The notes: generated from the letters alone by a model not told the origin. A DNA stretch of 64,000 nucleotides from Algibacter pacificus (GCF_008033385.1 NZ_VOGY01000005.1:124001-188000), one strand, 5' to 3'; shown: positions 35,089 through 45,223, numbered from the stretch's first letter. A program made the numbers and translations.

Positions 35089-36240
35089 ATGAAGAAATTC
35101 AGTATTTTATTTTTTCTATGTTTACTTGTTTTCAATACGATTGAAGCACAAGTTAAATATGAAAACTTCGACTCGCCACGATTAGGTCAAACACGCCAGA
35201 TTAAAATACAACTTCCACGTAATTATAATAATAATCCAGATAAAAATTACCCGCTTATTGTGGTTTTTGATGCCGATTATTTATTTGAAGCGGTCGCGGG
35301 AAATGCCGATTATTATGCGTATTGGGAAGATATGCCCGAGTCTATAGTAATAGGGATAAACCAAATAGGGACGAGGTATTATGATACGTTATATTCCGAA
35401 CAAAACGCGATGCCTATTGAAACTGGAGCTGCTTTTTTTGAGTTTATAGGTATGGAACTTATTCCTTATATAGAAAAGACTTATCGTACGGCTAACTTTA
35501 GAGTGGCTGTTGGTCACGGACAAACCGCTAATTTTATTAATTATTATTTGCTGAAATCAAATCCATTATTTCAAGGTTATGTGGTAATAAGCCCAGAATT
35601 AGCACCTAATATGCTCGATTATATTCCCGAAAAATTATCTAAAGCCGATTCTAAAATATTTTACTATTTAGCAAACACCACGGACGATTTATCTTCTATT
35701 AAACAGATGACTACAACTTTAAATATGGATATAGCAGTAGTAAACAACGATAACGTGGTTTATCATTTTGATAGTTTTGAAGGGTTGTCTCATTACGCTT
35801 TACCAGCACATGCGATACCAAATGCTATTGAAAGTATTTTTTATGTGTATCAACCTATTTCTAAAAAAGTATATAAAGAAACCATTCTTAAATTAGAAAC
35901 CTCACCACTTTTATTTCTTAAGGAAAAATATAAAACAATTAATGAATTATTTGGGATTGATAAGAAAATTCTAGTTAACGACTTTAAAGCCATTTCTGCA
36001 GCCATTGAAAAAACTAAGCGTTTTACAGATTATGAAGAACTAGGTAAACTAGCGCGAAAAGCATATCCCGAAACCCTTTTAGGAACGTATTATATTGCAC
36101 GTTTTTATGAGGAAACTGGAGAGCCTAAAAGAGCATTGCGTACCTATCAATCTGCTTATGTTTTAGATGAAATTGGCGGGATTACTCGAGAAGATATGCT
36201 TTACAGAGCAAACTTAATTAAACAAGATTTCGGATATTAA
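35089..36240 (+). CDS. Esterase-fold protein lacking the nucleophile serine
   Basis: 383 residues with a signal peptide (MKKFSILFFLCLLVFNTIEAQ). The alpha/beta-hydrolase fold of the esterase D/enterochelin-esterase type is clear: PRNYNNNPDKNYPLIVVFDADYL, then ELIPYIEKTYRT. The nucleophile elbow, usually GHSxGG, reads RVAVGHGQTANF, with glycine in place of serine. The candidate catalytic histidine in FEGLSHYALP is kept. A C-terminal helical repeat-like tail (about 300-383, ETGEPKRALRTYQSAY) resembles a tetratricopeptide unit. Probably a binding or structural protein rather than a hydrolase; sequencing error is unlikely because the frame is intact on both sides. Confidence 0.75.
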   Translation: MKKFSILFFLCLLVFNTIEAQVKYENFDSPRLGQTRQIKIQLPRNYNNNPDKNYPLIVVFDADYLFEAVAGNADYYAYWEDMPESIVIGINQIGTRYYDTLYSEQNAMPIETGAAFFEFIGMELIPYIEKTYRTANFRVAVGHGQTANFINYYLLKSNPLFQGYVVISPELAPNMLDYIPEKLSKADSKIFYYLANTTDDLSSIKQMTTTLNMDIAVVNNDNVVYHFDSFEGLSHYALPAHAIPNAIESIFYVYQPISKKVYKETILKLETSPLLFLKEKYKTINELFGIDKKILVNDFKAISAAIEKTKRFTDYEELGKLARKAYPETLLGTYYIARFYEETGEPKRALRTYQSAYVLDEIGGITREDMLYRANLIKQDFGY

Positions 36241-36297
36241 TAAGCTGAAAATCTGATAATAGAAATATAATAGCAGGTAATAATTTCAAATTAGAAA

Positions 36298-37656
36298 ATG
36301 GCCAAAGTAAAAACGACTTTTTTTTGTCAAAATTGTGGTGCACAGTACGCAAAATGGCAGGGGCAATGCAATGCCTGTAAAAATTGGAATACTATAGTTG
36401 AAGAGGTCGTGCAAAAGCCAGAGAAAAGCGATTGGAAAACGCCAAAATCTCCAGCAAAAAGAGCGTCTATTCCACTTAGAATTCAGGATATTGATACCTC
36501 TAAAGAAGCCAGATTAGACACGTTTGATGGGGAATTAAATCGCGTTTTGGGCGGCGGTATTGTACCAGGCTCATTAACGCTTTTGGGAGGCGAACCCGGT
36601 ATTGGAAAAAGTACATTGTTGCTTCAAATTTCTTTAAAATTACCTTATAAAACTTTGTATGTTTCAGGTGAAGAAAGCCAGAAACAAATAAAAATGCGTG
36701 CCGAACGTATTAATCCGAATAACAATAATTGTTATATTTTAACCGAAACGAAAACGCAGAATATTTTCAAGCAAATTGAAGCTTTAGAACCCGATATTGT
36801 GATTATTGATTCTATTCAAACCTTGCATAGTGATTATATCGAATCCTCGTCCGGAAGCATTTCACAAATAAAAGAATGTACTACGGAGCTTATTAAATTT
36901 GCAAAAGAAACAGCAACCCCTGTATTATTAATTGGGCATATTACCAAAGATGGCAACATTGCTGGGCCTAAAATTTTAGAGCACATGGTGGATACCGTTT
37001 TACAATTTGAAGGCGATAGAAATCATATATTTCGAATTTTGCGTGCCAATAAAAATCGTTTTGGTTCTACTAGTGAATTAGGGATTTACGAAATGCAAGG
37101 TTCGGGTTTGCGTGAAGTAACCAATCCTTCCGAAATTTTAATTTCTAAAAAGGACGAAGAGTTATCGGGTAATGCCATTGCCGCCACGCTCGAAGGCATG
37201 CGGCCGTTAATGATAGAAGTGCAAGCTTTAGTGAGTACAGCGGTTTACGGTACGCCACAACGTAGCGCCACGGGTTTTAATGCCAAGCGTTTAAATATGC
37301 TTTTGGCCGTTTTAGAAAAGCGTGCAGGTTTTAGGTTGGGAGCAAAAGATGTGTTTTTAAATATTACTGGCGGCATTACTGTGGACGATCCTGCGATAGA
37401 TTTAGCGGTGGTGGCTGCTATTTTATCATCCAATGAAGATGTGGCTTTACAAAAAGATTTTTGTTTTGCGGCCGAGGTAGGGTTGTCTGGCGAAATTCGT
37501 CCCGTGCAACGTGTAGAGCAACGTATTTTAGAGGCTGAAAAATTGGGGTTCGCCACTATTTTTGTATCTAAATACAATAAAATTTCACTTAAAAACACCA
37601 CTATTTCAATTCAGTTAATTTCTAAAATTGAAGATTTGGTTGGGTTTGTTGTTTAA
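36298..37656 (+). CDS. radA: DNA repair protein RadA
   Basis: 452 residues. A C4 zinc finger (CQNCG and CNACKNW, about 9-29) is followed by a RecA-like ATPase with Walker A GEPGIGKSTLL and the RadA-specific KNRFGSTSELG motif. The C-terminal Lon-protease-like domain (about 290-452) contains GGITVDDPAIDLAV. RadA is a hexameric helicase that drives branch migration during recombination. Single gene, convergent with yraN. Confidence 0.97.
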   Translation: MAKVKTTFFCQNCGAQYAKWQGQCNACKNWNTIVEEVVQKPEKSDWKTPKSPAKRASIPLRIQDIDTSKEARLDTFDGELNRVLGGGIVPGSLTLLGGEPGIGKSTLLLQISLKLPYKTLYVSGEESQKQIKMRAERINPNNNNCYILTETKTQNIFKQIEALEPDIVIIDSIQTLHSDYIESSSGSISQIKECTTELIKFAKETATPVLLIGHITKDGNIAGPKILEHMVDTVLQFEGDRNHIFRILRANKNRFGSTSELGIYEMQGSGLREVTNPSEILISKKDEELSGNAIAATLEGMRPLMIEVQALVSTAVYGTPQRSATGFNAKRLNMLLAVLEKRAGFRLGAKDVFLNITGGITVDDPAIDLAVVAAILSSNEDVALQKDFCFAAEVGLSGEIRPVQRVEQRILEAEKLGFATIFVSKYNKISLKNTTISIQLISKIEDLVGFVV

Positions 37657-37696
37657 CTTTTTTAATGGCAAATGTCGACAGAAGTTTATGATCAAT

Positions 37697-38056
37697 TCAA
37701 AAATGATAAAACGCATTTTCTAAATGTTCAATTTTAAAGTCTTTAGCTTCTTTTACAATCGCGATAATATCAAAACGTACTTCAACATCGAGATCGTTGG
37801 AAGTCACGTATTCATCAATCGCTTTTACTAAGCGCTGAATTTGTTTTGGTTTCACAAAATCTTGTGGGTTTCCAAAATCGGCGGTCGATCGTGTTTTAAC
37901 TTCAATAACGGCGAGAATATCTTCTTTTTGAGCAATAATATCAACTTCAGCTTTTTGAAAACGATAATTGCGTTCCAAAATATCATAGTCGTTTTTCAGT
38001 AGAAAATCGATAGCCAATTGTTCGCCTATTTTACCAAGTTCGTTATGTTCTGCCAT
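37697..38056 (-). CDS. YraN family protein (UPF0102), nuclease fold
   Basis: 119 residues, the usual length. Motifs LGKIGEQLAIDFLLKNDY, ILERNYRFQKAEVDIIAQ and LAVIEVKTRS carry the E-x-D and E-V-K residues of a PD-(D/E)xK-like fold. Predicted Holliday-junction-resolvase-like endonuclease; the cellular role is unproven. Confidence 0.9.
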   Translation of the reverse strand: MAEHNELGKIGEQLAIDFLLKNDYDILERNYRFQKAEVDIIAQKEDILAVIEVKTRSTADFGNPQDFVKPKQIQRLVKAIDEYVTSNDLDVEVRFDIIAIVKEAKDFKIEHLENAFYHF

Positions 38057-38135
38057 GTTGCTGTCTAATAGTTATTTAAACCATGAGGAACTGCAACTTA
38101 CAAATAATTTTTTAAGGTTAATAATTATCATAAAA

Positions 38136-38165
38136 AAATGGCTTTCAAATTCATGAAAACCATTT
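38136..38165 (-). terminator. Terminator after serS
   Basis: AAATGGCTTTC (38136-38146) pairs with GAAAACCATTT (38155-38165), with one wobble. On the minus strand it runs into a T-rich tract just after serS. Confidence 0.75.
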
Positions 38166-38193
38166 AATTATTTTTATAAAACTAAAGTGTGTT

Positions 38194-39465
38194 TTAATCT
38201 ATAATCTTAAAACCGGTGTATGGTTGAAGTACTTCCGGAATTACAATACCATCTTCGGTTTGGTAGTTTTCTAAAATACCAGCAAGTACACGTGGTAATG
38301 CTAAAGAACTTCCATTTAAGGTATGTGCCAATTCGTTTTTACCTTCAGCATTTTTAAATCGAAGTTTTAATCGATTCGCTTGAAAGGTTTCAAAATTAGA
38401 TACCGAGCTAATTTCTAACCAACGGTCTTGCGCTGTAGAAAACAATTCGAAATCGAAAGTTAAAGCCGATGTAAATCCTAAATCGCCACCACAAAGTCTT
38501 AAAATTCTGTAAGGTAATTTTAGTTCTTGAAGAATACCTTTTACATGTTCTACCATGCCGTCTAAGGCTTTGTAGGATTGTGATGGATGTTCTACACGTA
38601 AAATTTCAACTTTATCAAATTGGTGCAATCTATTTAAACCACGAACGTGAGCGCCGTAGCTTCCTGCTTCGCGTCTAAAACAAGGGGTGTAGCCTGTAAT
38701 ACCAATTGGTAATTCGCTTTCATCCACAATGGTATCTCTAAAAATATTAGTTCCCGGTACTTCGGCAGTTGGGATTAGGTATAAATTATCTTCACCCACG
38801 TGGTACATTTGCCCTTCTTTATCTGGCAATTGCCCGGTTCCAAAACCTGAAGCTTCGTTTACTAAAAGGGGTAATTGATATTCGGTGTAGCCAGCTGCTG
38901 TATTTTTGTCTAAAAAGTAAGCAATTAAAGCGCGTTGTAAGCGTGCGCCTTTCCCTTTATAAACTGGAAATCCTGCACCAGTAATTTTATTACCAAGCTC
39001 AAAATCGATGATATCGTATTTTTTAGCAAGTTCCCAATGTGGTAACGCGCCATCGTGCAATACGGGAATGTCTCCTTCTTTAAAAATCTCTTCGTTATCG
39101 TCCTCGGTACTTCCTTTTGGAACGGTTTCGTTAGGAACATTAGGGATTTTATATAGTAATTGCGTTAAAGATTCCACGGTAGAATTTAATGTATCGTTAA
39201 GTTCTTTCGAGGTTTCTTTTAACTGACTTGTTTTTTCTTTTAAAACATTCGCTTTTTGAGCTTGTCCTGTTTTGTATAAGTTTCCAATTTCTTTAGAAAT
39301 GGCGTTGGATTCGGCTAAAGTATTGTCTAATTCGGTTTGAATGCGTTTACGATCTTCATCTAGCGCAATAACGTCGTTAATCATACTTGTGGCGTCGATG
39401 TTTCTTTTTTCCATTCGACTAATAACCAAATCTTTGTTTTCTCTAATAAAAGGTACTTGTAACAT
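38194..39465 (-). CDS. serS: Seryl-tRNA synthetase
   Basis: 423 residues. A long antiparallel coiled coil (about 30-100) precedes the class II core. Motif 2 reads FRREAGSYGAHVRGLNRLHQ and motif 3 NGSSLALPRVLAGILENYQ. It charges tRNA-Ser. Monocistronic, with a TAAATTTG box upstream and a terminator after it. Confidence 0.98.
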   Translation of the reverse strand: MLQVPFIRENKDLVISRMEKRNIDATSMINDVIALDEDRKRIQTELDNTLAESNAISKEIGNLYKTGQAQKANVLKEKTSQLKETSKELNDTLNSTVESLTQLLYKIPNVPNETVPKGSTEDDNEEIFKEGDIPVLHDGALPHWELAKKYDIIDFELGNKITGAGFPVYKGKGARLQRALIAYFLDKNTAAGYTEYQLPLLVNEASGFGTGQLPDKEGQMYHVGEDNLYLIPTAEVPGTNIFRDTIVDESELPIGITGYTPCFRREAGSYGAHVRGLNRLHQFDKVEILRVEHPSQSYKALDGMVEHVKGILQELKLPYRILRLCGGDLGFTSALTFDFELFSTAQDRWLEISSVSNFETFQANRLKLRFKNAEGKNELAHTLNGSSLALPRVLAGILENYQTEDGIVIPEVLQPYTGFKIID

Positions 39466-39484
39466 CTGCTAAAAATTTAAGCCA

Positions 39485-39492
39485 CAAATTTA
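39485..39492 (-). promoter_or_regulatory. -7 promoter box for serS
   Basis: Minus strand reads TAAATTTG, an exact TAnnTTTG match, 19 bp before the serS ATG. Confidence 0.55.
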
Positions 39493-39587
39493 GGGAATTG
39501 GGAATTATTTTGGGCTTTTACTAGCTATGAATTTTACGAATTCACAGGAATTGTAAATTAGAAAAGGTTTTAACCAAAAGGAGGTGC

Positions 39588-40910
39588 TTATTTAGATTCT
39601 AAATCCGACTTTAAAATCCAATTACTATGCTTAAAAGTCTGCCATTCTACACTTGCTAAATCTACTTTCGGATTTATAAATTGTTTAAACGGTCTGCCAT
39701 TTACACTCACTTTAGAATGTACATAAACTGCAATATCTTGTCCGTTTGCTTTGTATTCTTTTTTTAATCGTTGCGCAAATTGCCACATCATATCGGGTTT
39801 TGTACTTGCCGAACGTTTTTGTTTCGTTGTTAAATAATCATTCAATTTAACAATAAATCGTTTACCTGTTTTTTTGTTTTCAATAGCAAAAGAGGTGCTT
39901 CCACTTTTTATTCTTAGCATCATGCGCCACGATAACCGATGGGCTTCTTCGGTCCAAAGTACATTATCTTCAATAAAATAATGTCTCAGCGGTAAGCCTA
40001 TTTGGATTATAAAATAGATTGAAAATAAAATGATTAATGGGTTTTTATGCTTCGGAAGATTTACGGATTCTTCATAATAAAAAGGCTTTTGTTTTAAAAA
40101 CAGATTCCGAATGGTTTTAGCTTCAAAAAAGAAAAGTGAAAAGGCTAATGATAAAAAAGGAAAAATTCCAATTTGAAAAACAATGGCATTAAATAGATGA
40201 AAAAACACAGAAATGAAAAACATGTATTTCCGAGTGGGTTTAAAAAGTAGCAATGGAATAATTAATCCGTCGAATAAAATTCCGCCATAAGCTAAAACAT
40301 AATGCACAGCTTTTTGCTGAAGTATTTCGCCAACCAAGGGGTAGTTTTGTTTATTTCGCATTAAAAGTTCAATAACCGTGGTATCGAGCCAATCCGGGTA
40401 TAATTTTGCAACCGATGCATACGTGTAAACAATAAATAATTGCAAAACAAACACCCATTTACACCACTGTGGCATATAGAGTTTTTTAAGGTTTGCATTT
40501 TGGTTTGCATCTATAGAAGCATAACGGTTTGCCGGCATAAAAACCATAATACTACTAAGCAGCATAAGTAGATAATAATGGTTGTTATACGACGATTTTT
40601 GCATGAAATAGGTTGCCGCCCACATTAATGTAAATGCTATAATGCTAAACCTATATTTGTAACCAAGCATAACACAAAAGGCAAAAGCGCCCATAATGGC
40701 GTAATAAAAATACATGCCGTTTCCGGGAAGGGGTTGCAGCCATTCGAAACCAATAAATGAAAACGTGAATTTAGGTTCTACTAAAGTCTTGGAAACCCAA
40801 CCCGTAAAAATAGCGCCTACCGATTCTAAAAAACAGAGTAAACCAAAAATAATTCGGAATACAATGAGTGCCGAATTATCAATAGATTTGAATAGAAACT
40901 TATTAATCAT
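39588..40910 (-). CDS. HTTM domain membrane protein (VKG-carboxylase-like)
   Basis: 440 residues from MINKFLFKSIDNSALIVFRI; the frame opens 15 codons earlier inside ribF. A cluster of hydrophobic segments (about 15-310) is followed by a soluble tail with FIKQFINPKVDL-like sequence. ALIVFRIIFGLLCFLES at the start and PQWCKWVFVLQLFIVYTYAS match the HTTM domain shared with vitamin-K-dependent gamma-carboxylase. Whether it carboxylates anything in bacteria is unknown. The start overlaps the end of ribF by 8 bp. Confidence 0.8.
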   Translation of the reverse strand: MINKFLFKSIDNSALIVFRIIFGLLCFLESVGAIFTGWVSKTLVEPKFTFSFIGFEWLQPLPGNGMYFYYAIMGAFAFCVMLGYKYRFSIIAFTLMWAATYFMQKSSYNNHYYLLMLLSSIMVFMPANRYASIDANQNANLKKLYMPQWCKWVFVLQLFIVYTYASVAKLYPDWLDTTVIELLMRNKQNYPLVGEILQQKAVHYVLAYGGILFDGLIIPLLLFKPTRKYMFFISVFFHLFNAIVFQIGIFPFLSLAFSLFFFEAKTIRNLFLKQKPFYYEESVNLPKHKNPLIILFSIYFIIQIGLPLRHYFIEDNVLWTEEAHRLSWRMMLRIKSGSTSFAIENKKTGKRFIVKLNDYLTTKQKRSASTKPDMMWQFAQRLKKEYKANGQDIAVYVHSKVSVNGRPFKQFINPKVDLASVEWQTFKHSNWILKSDLESK

Positions 40911-41835
40911 GTTGTTTTGCGATATAATCTTGTGTGAAGATTTTATCTTTTGCAAGTTGGGCTTTTAAAGCGTCTACCGATTCAAATTTTTCCTCATCAC
41001 GAATACGTTCTAATAAATTTATTTGAAGGGTTTCTTCATAAAGATCGTTGTCAAAATTCAGAAAATGCACTTCAATAGTTTGCTTGTTTCCGTTAACGGT
41101 TGGGTTCATGCCAATATTCATCATGCCGAAAACCAATTGGCCGTTAATGTTTGCATTTACAATATAAGCGCCTTGTTTTGGAATGAGTTTGTAATCTTCT
41201 TTAATGTTAATATTTGCCGTTGGGTAATCAAGCTGTTTGCCCAAGCCTTTTCCTTTTACTACGGTTCCGTTTAGCATAAAAGGATAGCCTAAAAAGCTAT
41301 TCGCTTTGGCTATATCCCCAGCTAATAAAGCAGCTCTAATTTTGGTAGAACTCACGGCAACATCGTTAATATCTTGAGCCGAAATTTCTTCAACTTCAAA
41401 ACCAAATTGTTCCCCGAATTTTTTTAAATCGTTAATATCGGCATTTCTATTGCGTCCAAAGCGATGGTCGTAACCAATAATAACTTTTTTTGCATGCAGT
41501 TTATCTACTAATATTTGTTTTACAAAATCTTCTGCCGAAAGCCGTGAAAATGCCGTGGTAAATTTTTTAACTAGTAAATAATCTAAACCTAAAGCTTCTA
41601 AAATATCATGACGTTCGTCTATAGTATTAATGAGCTTTATGTTCGAATCTTTTTGCAAAACCATACGTGGATGTGGAAAAAAAGTGAGTACCACAGATTT
41701 TAAATCCTGTAAATTACCGGCATTAATTAATCGCTTAATTATTTTTTGATGCCCAATGTGTACGCCATCAAAGGTGCCAATGGTTACAATGGTGTCCTGG
41801 TTTTCTATCGTGTTTGCAGAATTACTTAATTTCAA
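40903..41835 (-). CDS. ribF: Bifunctional riboflavin kinase/FAD synthetase
   Basis: 310 residues with TTG as the likely start (MKLSNSANTIEN); another TTG six codons earlier overlaps the promoter box. The FAD synthetase half has TIGTFDGVHIGHQKII and DHRFGRNRNAD. The C-terminal riboflavin kinase half (about 180-310) has GKGLGKQLDYPTANI and a conserved PTVNGNKQTIEVHFL. It makes FMN and FAD from riboflavin and ATP. Operon with the HTTM gene. Confidence 0.95.
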   Translation of the reverse strand: MKLSNSANTIENQDTIVTIGTFDGVHIGHQKIIKRLINAGNLQDLKSVVLTFFPHPRMVLQKDSNIKLINTIDERHDILEALGLDYLLVKKFTTAFSRLSAEDFVKQILVDKLHAKKVIIGYDHRFGRNRNADINDLKKFGEQFGFEVEEISAQDINDVAVSSTKIRAALLAGDIAKANSFLGYPFMLNGTVVKGKGLGKQLDYPTANINIKEDYKLIPKQGAYIVNANINGQLVFGMMNIGMNPTVNGNKQTIEVHFLNFDNDLYEETLQINLLERIRDEEKFESVDALKAQLAKDKIFTQDYIAKQHD

Positions 41836-41850
41836 CGTATCAATTTTGCA

Positions 41851-41858
41851 CAAATTTA
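41851..41858 (-). promoter_or_regulatory. -7 promoter box for ribF
   Basis: Minus strand reads TAAATTTG. It overlaps the first possible TTG start, which favours the second TTG at 41835. Confidence 0.5.
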
Positions 41859-42019
41859 ATTATTAACTCTGTATTAAACCATGAATAAAACCGACTATTT
41901 TAAAAAGCTGAAAATAATTGCAATAAATGTATAATTTTTAAAATGATAGAGCGTTTTTTTGTTATTCATAAATTAACAACCTATTTTTATTGTTTATGCC
42001 CTTTTTTAAAAATATTAGA

Positions 42020-44728
42020 ATGAAGCGACTATACTTTAAAACCACTTATTTTTTATTTCTCGTTTTTTTATTCTCTATTTTTGGTTATAGCCAGAACGGA
42101 AAAGCTTTATGGACAAAGACTTCCCAAAGTCGGGCTGCTAAACTTAAAATTTCAGAAAATATAACCGTCCCTGAAAAAGCTATAAATTATACGTTGAATG
42201 TTGAAGGGTTGAAGGATTATTTAAAAGATGCTCCAAAGCGTGATAGTGAATCGGCGGTTGAGGTTGTTTTAAGCTTCCCTACAGCTAACGGAGATTTTGA
42301 GCAATTTGAAATAGAAGAAGCTTCTGTATTACACCCCGATCTTCAAGCTGAAATGCCTAATTCTCGAAGTTATATAGGGAAAAGTATCGAACATCCAGGA
42401 CATACCATTCGGTTTAGTGTCACACCACAAGGTTTACACACTATGTTGATGTCTTCCGAAGCTAGTACGCAATTTATAGATCCTATAAATTATGGTGAAA
42501 GCGATTATGTAGTTTACAATAAAAGTGATTTGCCAGCACAAGACGCCCCTTTTTCTTGTGGTTTTAAAAATATAGAAGTTTCAAAAAAAACGGAAGATAA
42601 TAAAGAAGTTGCCGCTGTTTTAAATGATGGGTTTTTAAGAACTTACCGATTAGCCATTGCGAGTACTATAGAATATTCTGAATTTCATTGGAAAGCGGCC
42701 GGATTAACAGCCAGTAGTTCTGTTGATGATAAAAAAAATGCTGTAATGAATGCCATGATTGTTACTATGACTCGAGTAAATGCGCTTTATGAGCGAGAAT
42801 TATCTATTAGTATGCAGTTTGTGGCCGATAATAAAGATGTTATTTTTATTGATACCGATACCTTTTCTAATGATGATGCCGATGCATTAATATACCAAAG
42901 TCAAATGGAAATAGATGCTATTATTGGTGAAGGAAATTATGATGTTGGCCATACCTTTAGTACGGGAGCTGGAGGTTTGGCAGAGTTAGGGTCTGTATGT
43001 GTTTCGGGTAAAAAAGCGCAGGGTGTTACCGGTTCAGATTCTCCTGTTGGGGATGCTTATGATATTGATTATGTAGCTCACGAATTAGGCCATCAGTTTG
43101 GAGCGCTACACACCTTTAATAGTGTTGAAGATAATTGTGGAGGTGGTAATAGAACAACTGAAAGTGCATACGAGCCAGGAAGTGGAACCACAATAATGGC
43201 TTATGCTGGAATTTGTAGTCCAGATAATGTGCAAGCTAATAGTGATGATTATTTTCACCAAAATAGCTTGCAACTTATTTGGAATCATATTAGCGACTCT
43301 AGAACCTCTTGTGCTATTGAAAGGCCTAGTGGCAATGCAGAACCTGTAGCACTTGTTGAAGAAAAAACTTATGTAATTCCTATCTCTACACCATACAAAT
43401 TATTGGGATCATCTACTGATGCCGACGGGACGGATTCGCATACTTATACTTGGGAGCAGTATGATTTAGGAAGTTCTGGTTTGCCATTGGAAACCAATAG
43501 CACTGGACCTCTTGTGCGTTCCTATCAAGGCACCTCCAACCCTATACGGTATGTTCCGGCGTTGGAAGATTTAATTTATTCTAATGGATCTACCGATTGG
43601 GAAAAATTAGCTTCAGTAAGTCGGGATATAAATTTTAAACTCACAGTAAGAGATAATGCGGAATATGGCAGAACATCGTCGGCAGGTATAACGTTTGCCA
43701 CTACCGATGTCGCAGGCCCTTTTGTGGTAACCTCGCAAAACGAACCTGGATTAAGTTGGGCTGGTGGTAGCTTACAAACTATAACTTGGGATGTAGCAGG
43801 AACTAACGCTAACGGAATCAATACAGATAAAGTAAATATTTTATTATCTACCGATGGCGGATTAACTTACCCTACAACCTTAGCTTCTAACGTCGATAAT
43901 AATGGTTCTTTAAATATTACAGCGCCTATTTTACAAGCTGCAAATTGCAGAATTATGGTTGAAGCCGTTGGGAATATATTTTTTGCTATAAATAAAGAAG
44001 ATTTTGCAATTGGTTATACCGTTACAAAAACGTGTGATGAATATTCTACCTCACCAAATATAGATATCCCCGATAATACAAATATCTACGAAGTAAGCAG
44101 TATTGAAGTCGGTGAATCTGCAATCGTTACAGATATTAATGTTGGCGTTAATATTACGCATACCTATAAAGGAGATATGCAACTTGTTTTGGTAGGCCCC
44201 AATAATGAGGAGGTTAATTTAATATCTTCTTTTTTCTGTAAAACAGGGAATTTATTTGTAACGTTTGATGATAGTGCTACCGCATTCGATTGTAATAATA
44301 CCGAAACTAATGAAACGTATCAACCTGAAAATAAATTGTCTGTTTTTAATGGTGAAAATGCTAAAGGCACTTGGCGTTTAAAGTATGTAGATTTAGGAGC
44401 TGGTGATACCGGAACATTAAACTCTTGGTTTATTGAAATTTGTGAAACGAGTTTAGAACCATTAGAAGTAGTTACTGTTGGTCTTGAAGATTTAAAGGTG
44501 TTCCCAAATCCTAATACAGGTGAATTTAATTTGAATTTTTCTCCCGTATCTGATAATGTGCATGTTGAGGTATTTGATGTACGAGGCCGTCGTGTTTACA
44601 CCGAAAATTTTATAAATGAAGAATTAATTAATGAAACTATTAATTTACATCAAGTACAATCTGGAATGTATGTTTTAAAAGTTAGCGATGGCTCTTTGCA
44701 AATTGCTAAAAAAATTATTGTTAAATAA
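42020..44728 (+). CDS. Secreted reprolysin-like metalloprotease with T9SS tail
   Basis: 902 residues from MKRLYFKTTYFLF, which gives a clean signal peptide ending near GYSQ; in-frame ATG and TTG codons lie 8-10 codons upstream. A propeptide (about 25-200) leads to a metzincin-type peptidase with HELGHQFGALH (HExxHxxGxxH), expected to bind zinc. Middle domains are beta-rich. A P-domain (proprotein convertase type, about 685-815) carries THTYKGDMQLVLVGPN. A T9SS type A sorting domain ends the protein (about 825-902: VFPNPNTGEFNLNF, VFDVRGRRVY, SGMYVLKV). Exported by type IX secretion and attached to the surface or released. Probably digests extracellular protein. Confidence 0.92.
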   Translation: MKRLYFKTTYFLFLVFLFSIFGYSQNGKALWTKTSQSRAAKLKISENITVPEKAINYTLNVEGLKDYLKDAPKRDSESAVEVVLSFPTANGDFEQFEIEEASVLHPDLQAEMPNSRSYIGKSIEHPGHTIRFSVTPQGLHTMLMSSEASTQFIDPINYGESDYVVYNKSDLPAQDAPFSCGFKNIEVSKKTEDNKEVAAVLNDGFLRTYRLAIASTIEYSEFHWKAAGLTASSSVDDKKNAVMNAMIVTMTRVNALYERELSISMQFVADNKDVIFIDTDTFSNDDADALIYQSQMEIDAIIGEGNYDVGHTFSTGAGGLAELGSVCVSGKKAQGVTGSDSPVGDAYDIDYVAHELGHQFGALHTFNSVEDNCGGGNRTTESAYEPGSGTTIMAYAGICSPDNVQANSDDYFHQNSLQLIWNHISDSRTSCAIERPSGNAEPVALVEEKTYVIPISTPYKLLGSSTDADGTDSHTYTWEQYDLGSSGLPLETNSTGPLVRSYQGTSNPIRYVPALEDLIYSNGSTDWEKLASVSRDINFKLTVRDNAEYGRTSSAGITFATTDVAGPFVVTSQNEPGLSWAGGSLQTITWDVAGTNANGINTDKVNILLSTDGGLTYPTTLASNVDNNGSLNITAPILQAANCRIMVEAVGNIFFAINKEDFAIGYTVTKTCDEYSTSPNIDIPDNTNIYEVSSIEVGESAIVTDINVGVNITHTYKGDMQLVLVGPNNEEVNLISSFFCKTGNLFVTFDDSATAFDCNNTETNETYQPENKLSVFNGENAKGTWRLKYVDLGAGDTGTLNSWFIEICETSLEPLEVVTVGLEDLKVFPNPNTGEFNLNFSPVSDNVHVEVFDVRGRRVYTENFINEELINETINLHQVQSGMYVLKVSDGSLQIAKKIIVK

Positions 44729-44758
44729 GTATATTTCGATAAAAAAATGGAGTGATGT

Positions 44759-45223
44759 ATGAAATCTATTGTTTTTAGTATTTCGGTAGCCTTTATTTCG
44801 TGGACAATTGGATTGATTTTAAATGCGGCAATTCAAAACAAGTCTTTTTACCATTATTTAGAGAACTTTAATTTTATAAAGCGAGATAAGTGGAATAAAA
44901 TTATTGGACTTGGGTACTTTAAGTGGATTGTAAAAAACACCTTTTTTAAATTTTTTAATCAGAAAATAAAATTGAAAGAGAAGAACGCCGATTTAAATAC
45001 GATACGACGTGAGATGACTATTGCGGAAATAGGGCATTTAATTGGGTTTGTGTTTATGACAATTGTTGCGCTTTATAAAGGGGTTTTGGGGAGTTATTCT
45101 TTAGCGTTCACCATCATGATTTTTAATGTTTTTATGAATTTATATCCTTCATTACTGCAACAGGAAAACAAACGTAGAATGGATCGTTTGATTAGAAAAA
45201 AGAGTAAAACTAGCGATTGTTAG
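44759..45223 (+). CDS. CrtO-like acyltransferase family membrane protein
   Basis: 154 residues with a first hydrophobic segment (about 5-25) and others near 85-125. The segments REMTIAEIGHLIGFVFMTIV and NLYPSLLQQENKRRMDRLIR align, from memory, with the glycosyl-4,4'-diaponeurosporenoate acyltransferase (CrtO) family. That family has a conserved glutamate-x-x-H and a final Q-x-x-N-x-x-R-x-x-x-L. In staphyloxanthin synthesis CrtO adds a fatty acyl chain to a sugar; the substrate here is unknown and no carotenoid genes are nearby. The gene follows the metalloprotease by 30 bp. Confidence 0.6.
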   Translation: MKSIVFSISVAFISWTIGLILNAAIQNKSFYHYLENFNFIKRDKWNKIIGLGYFKWIVKNTFFKFFNQKIKLKEKNADLNTIRREMTIAEIGHLIGFVFMTIVALYKGVLGSYSLAFTIMIFNVFMNLYPSLLQQENKRRMDRLIRKKSKTSDC

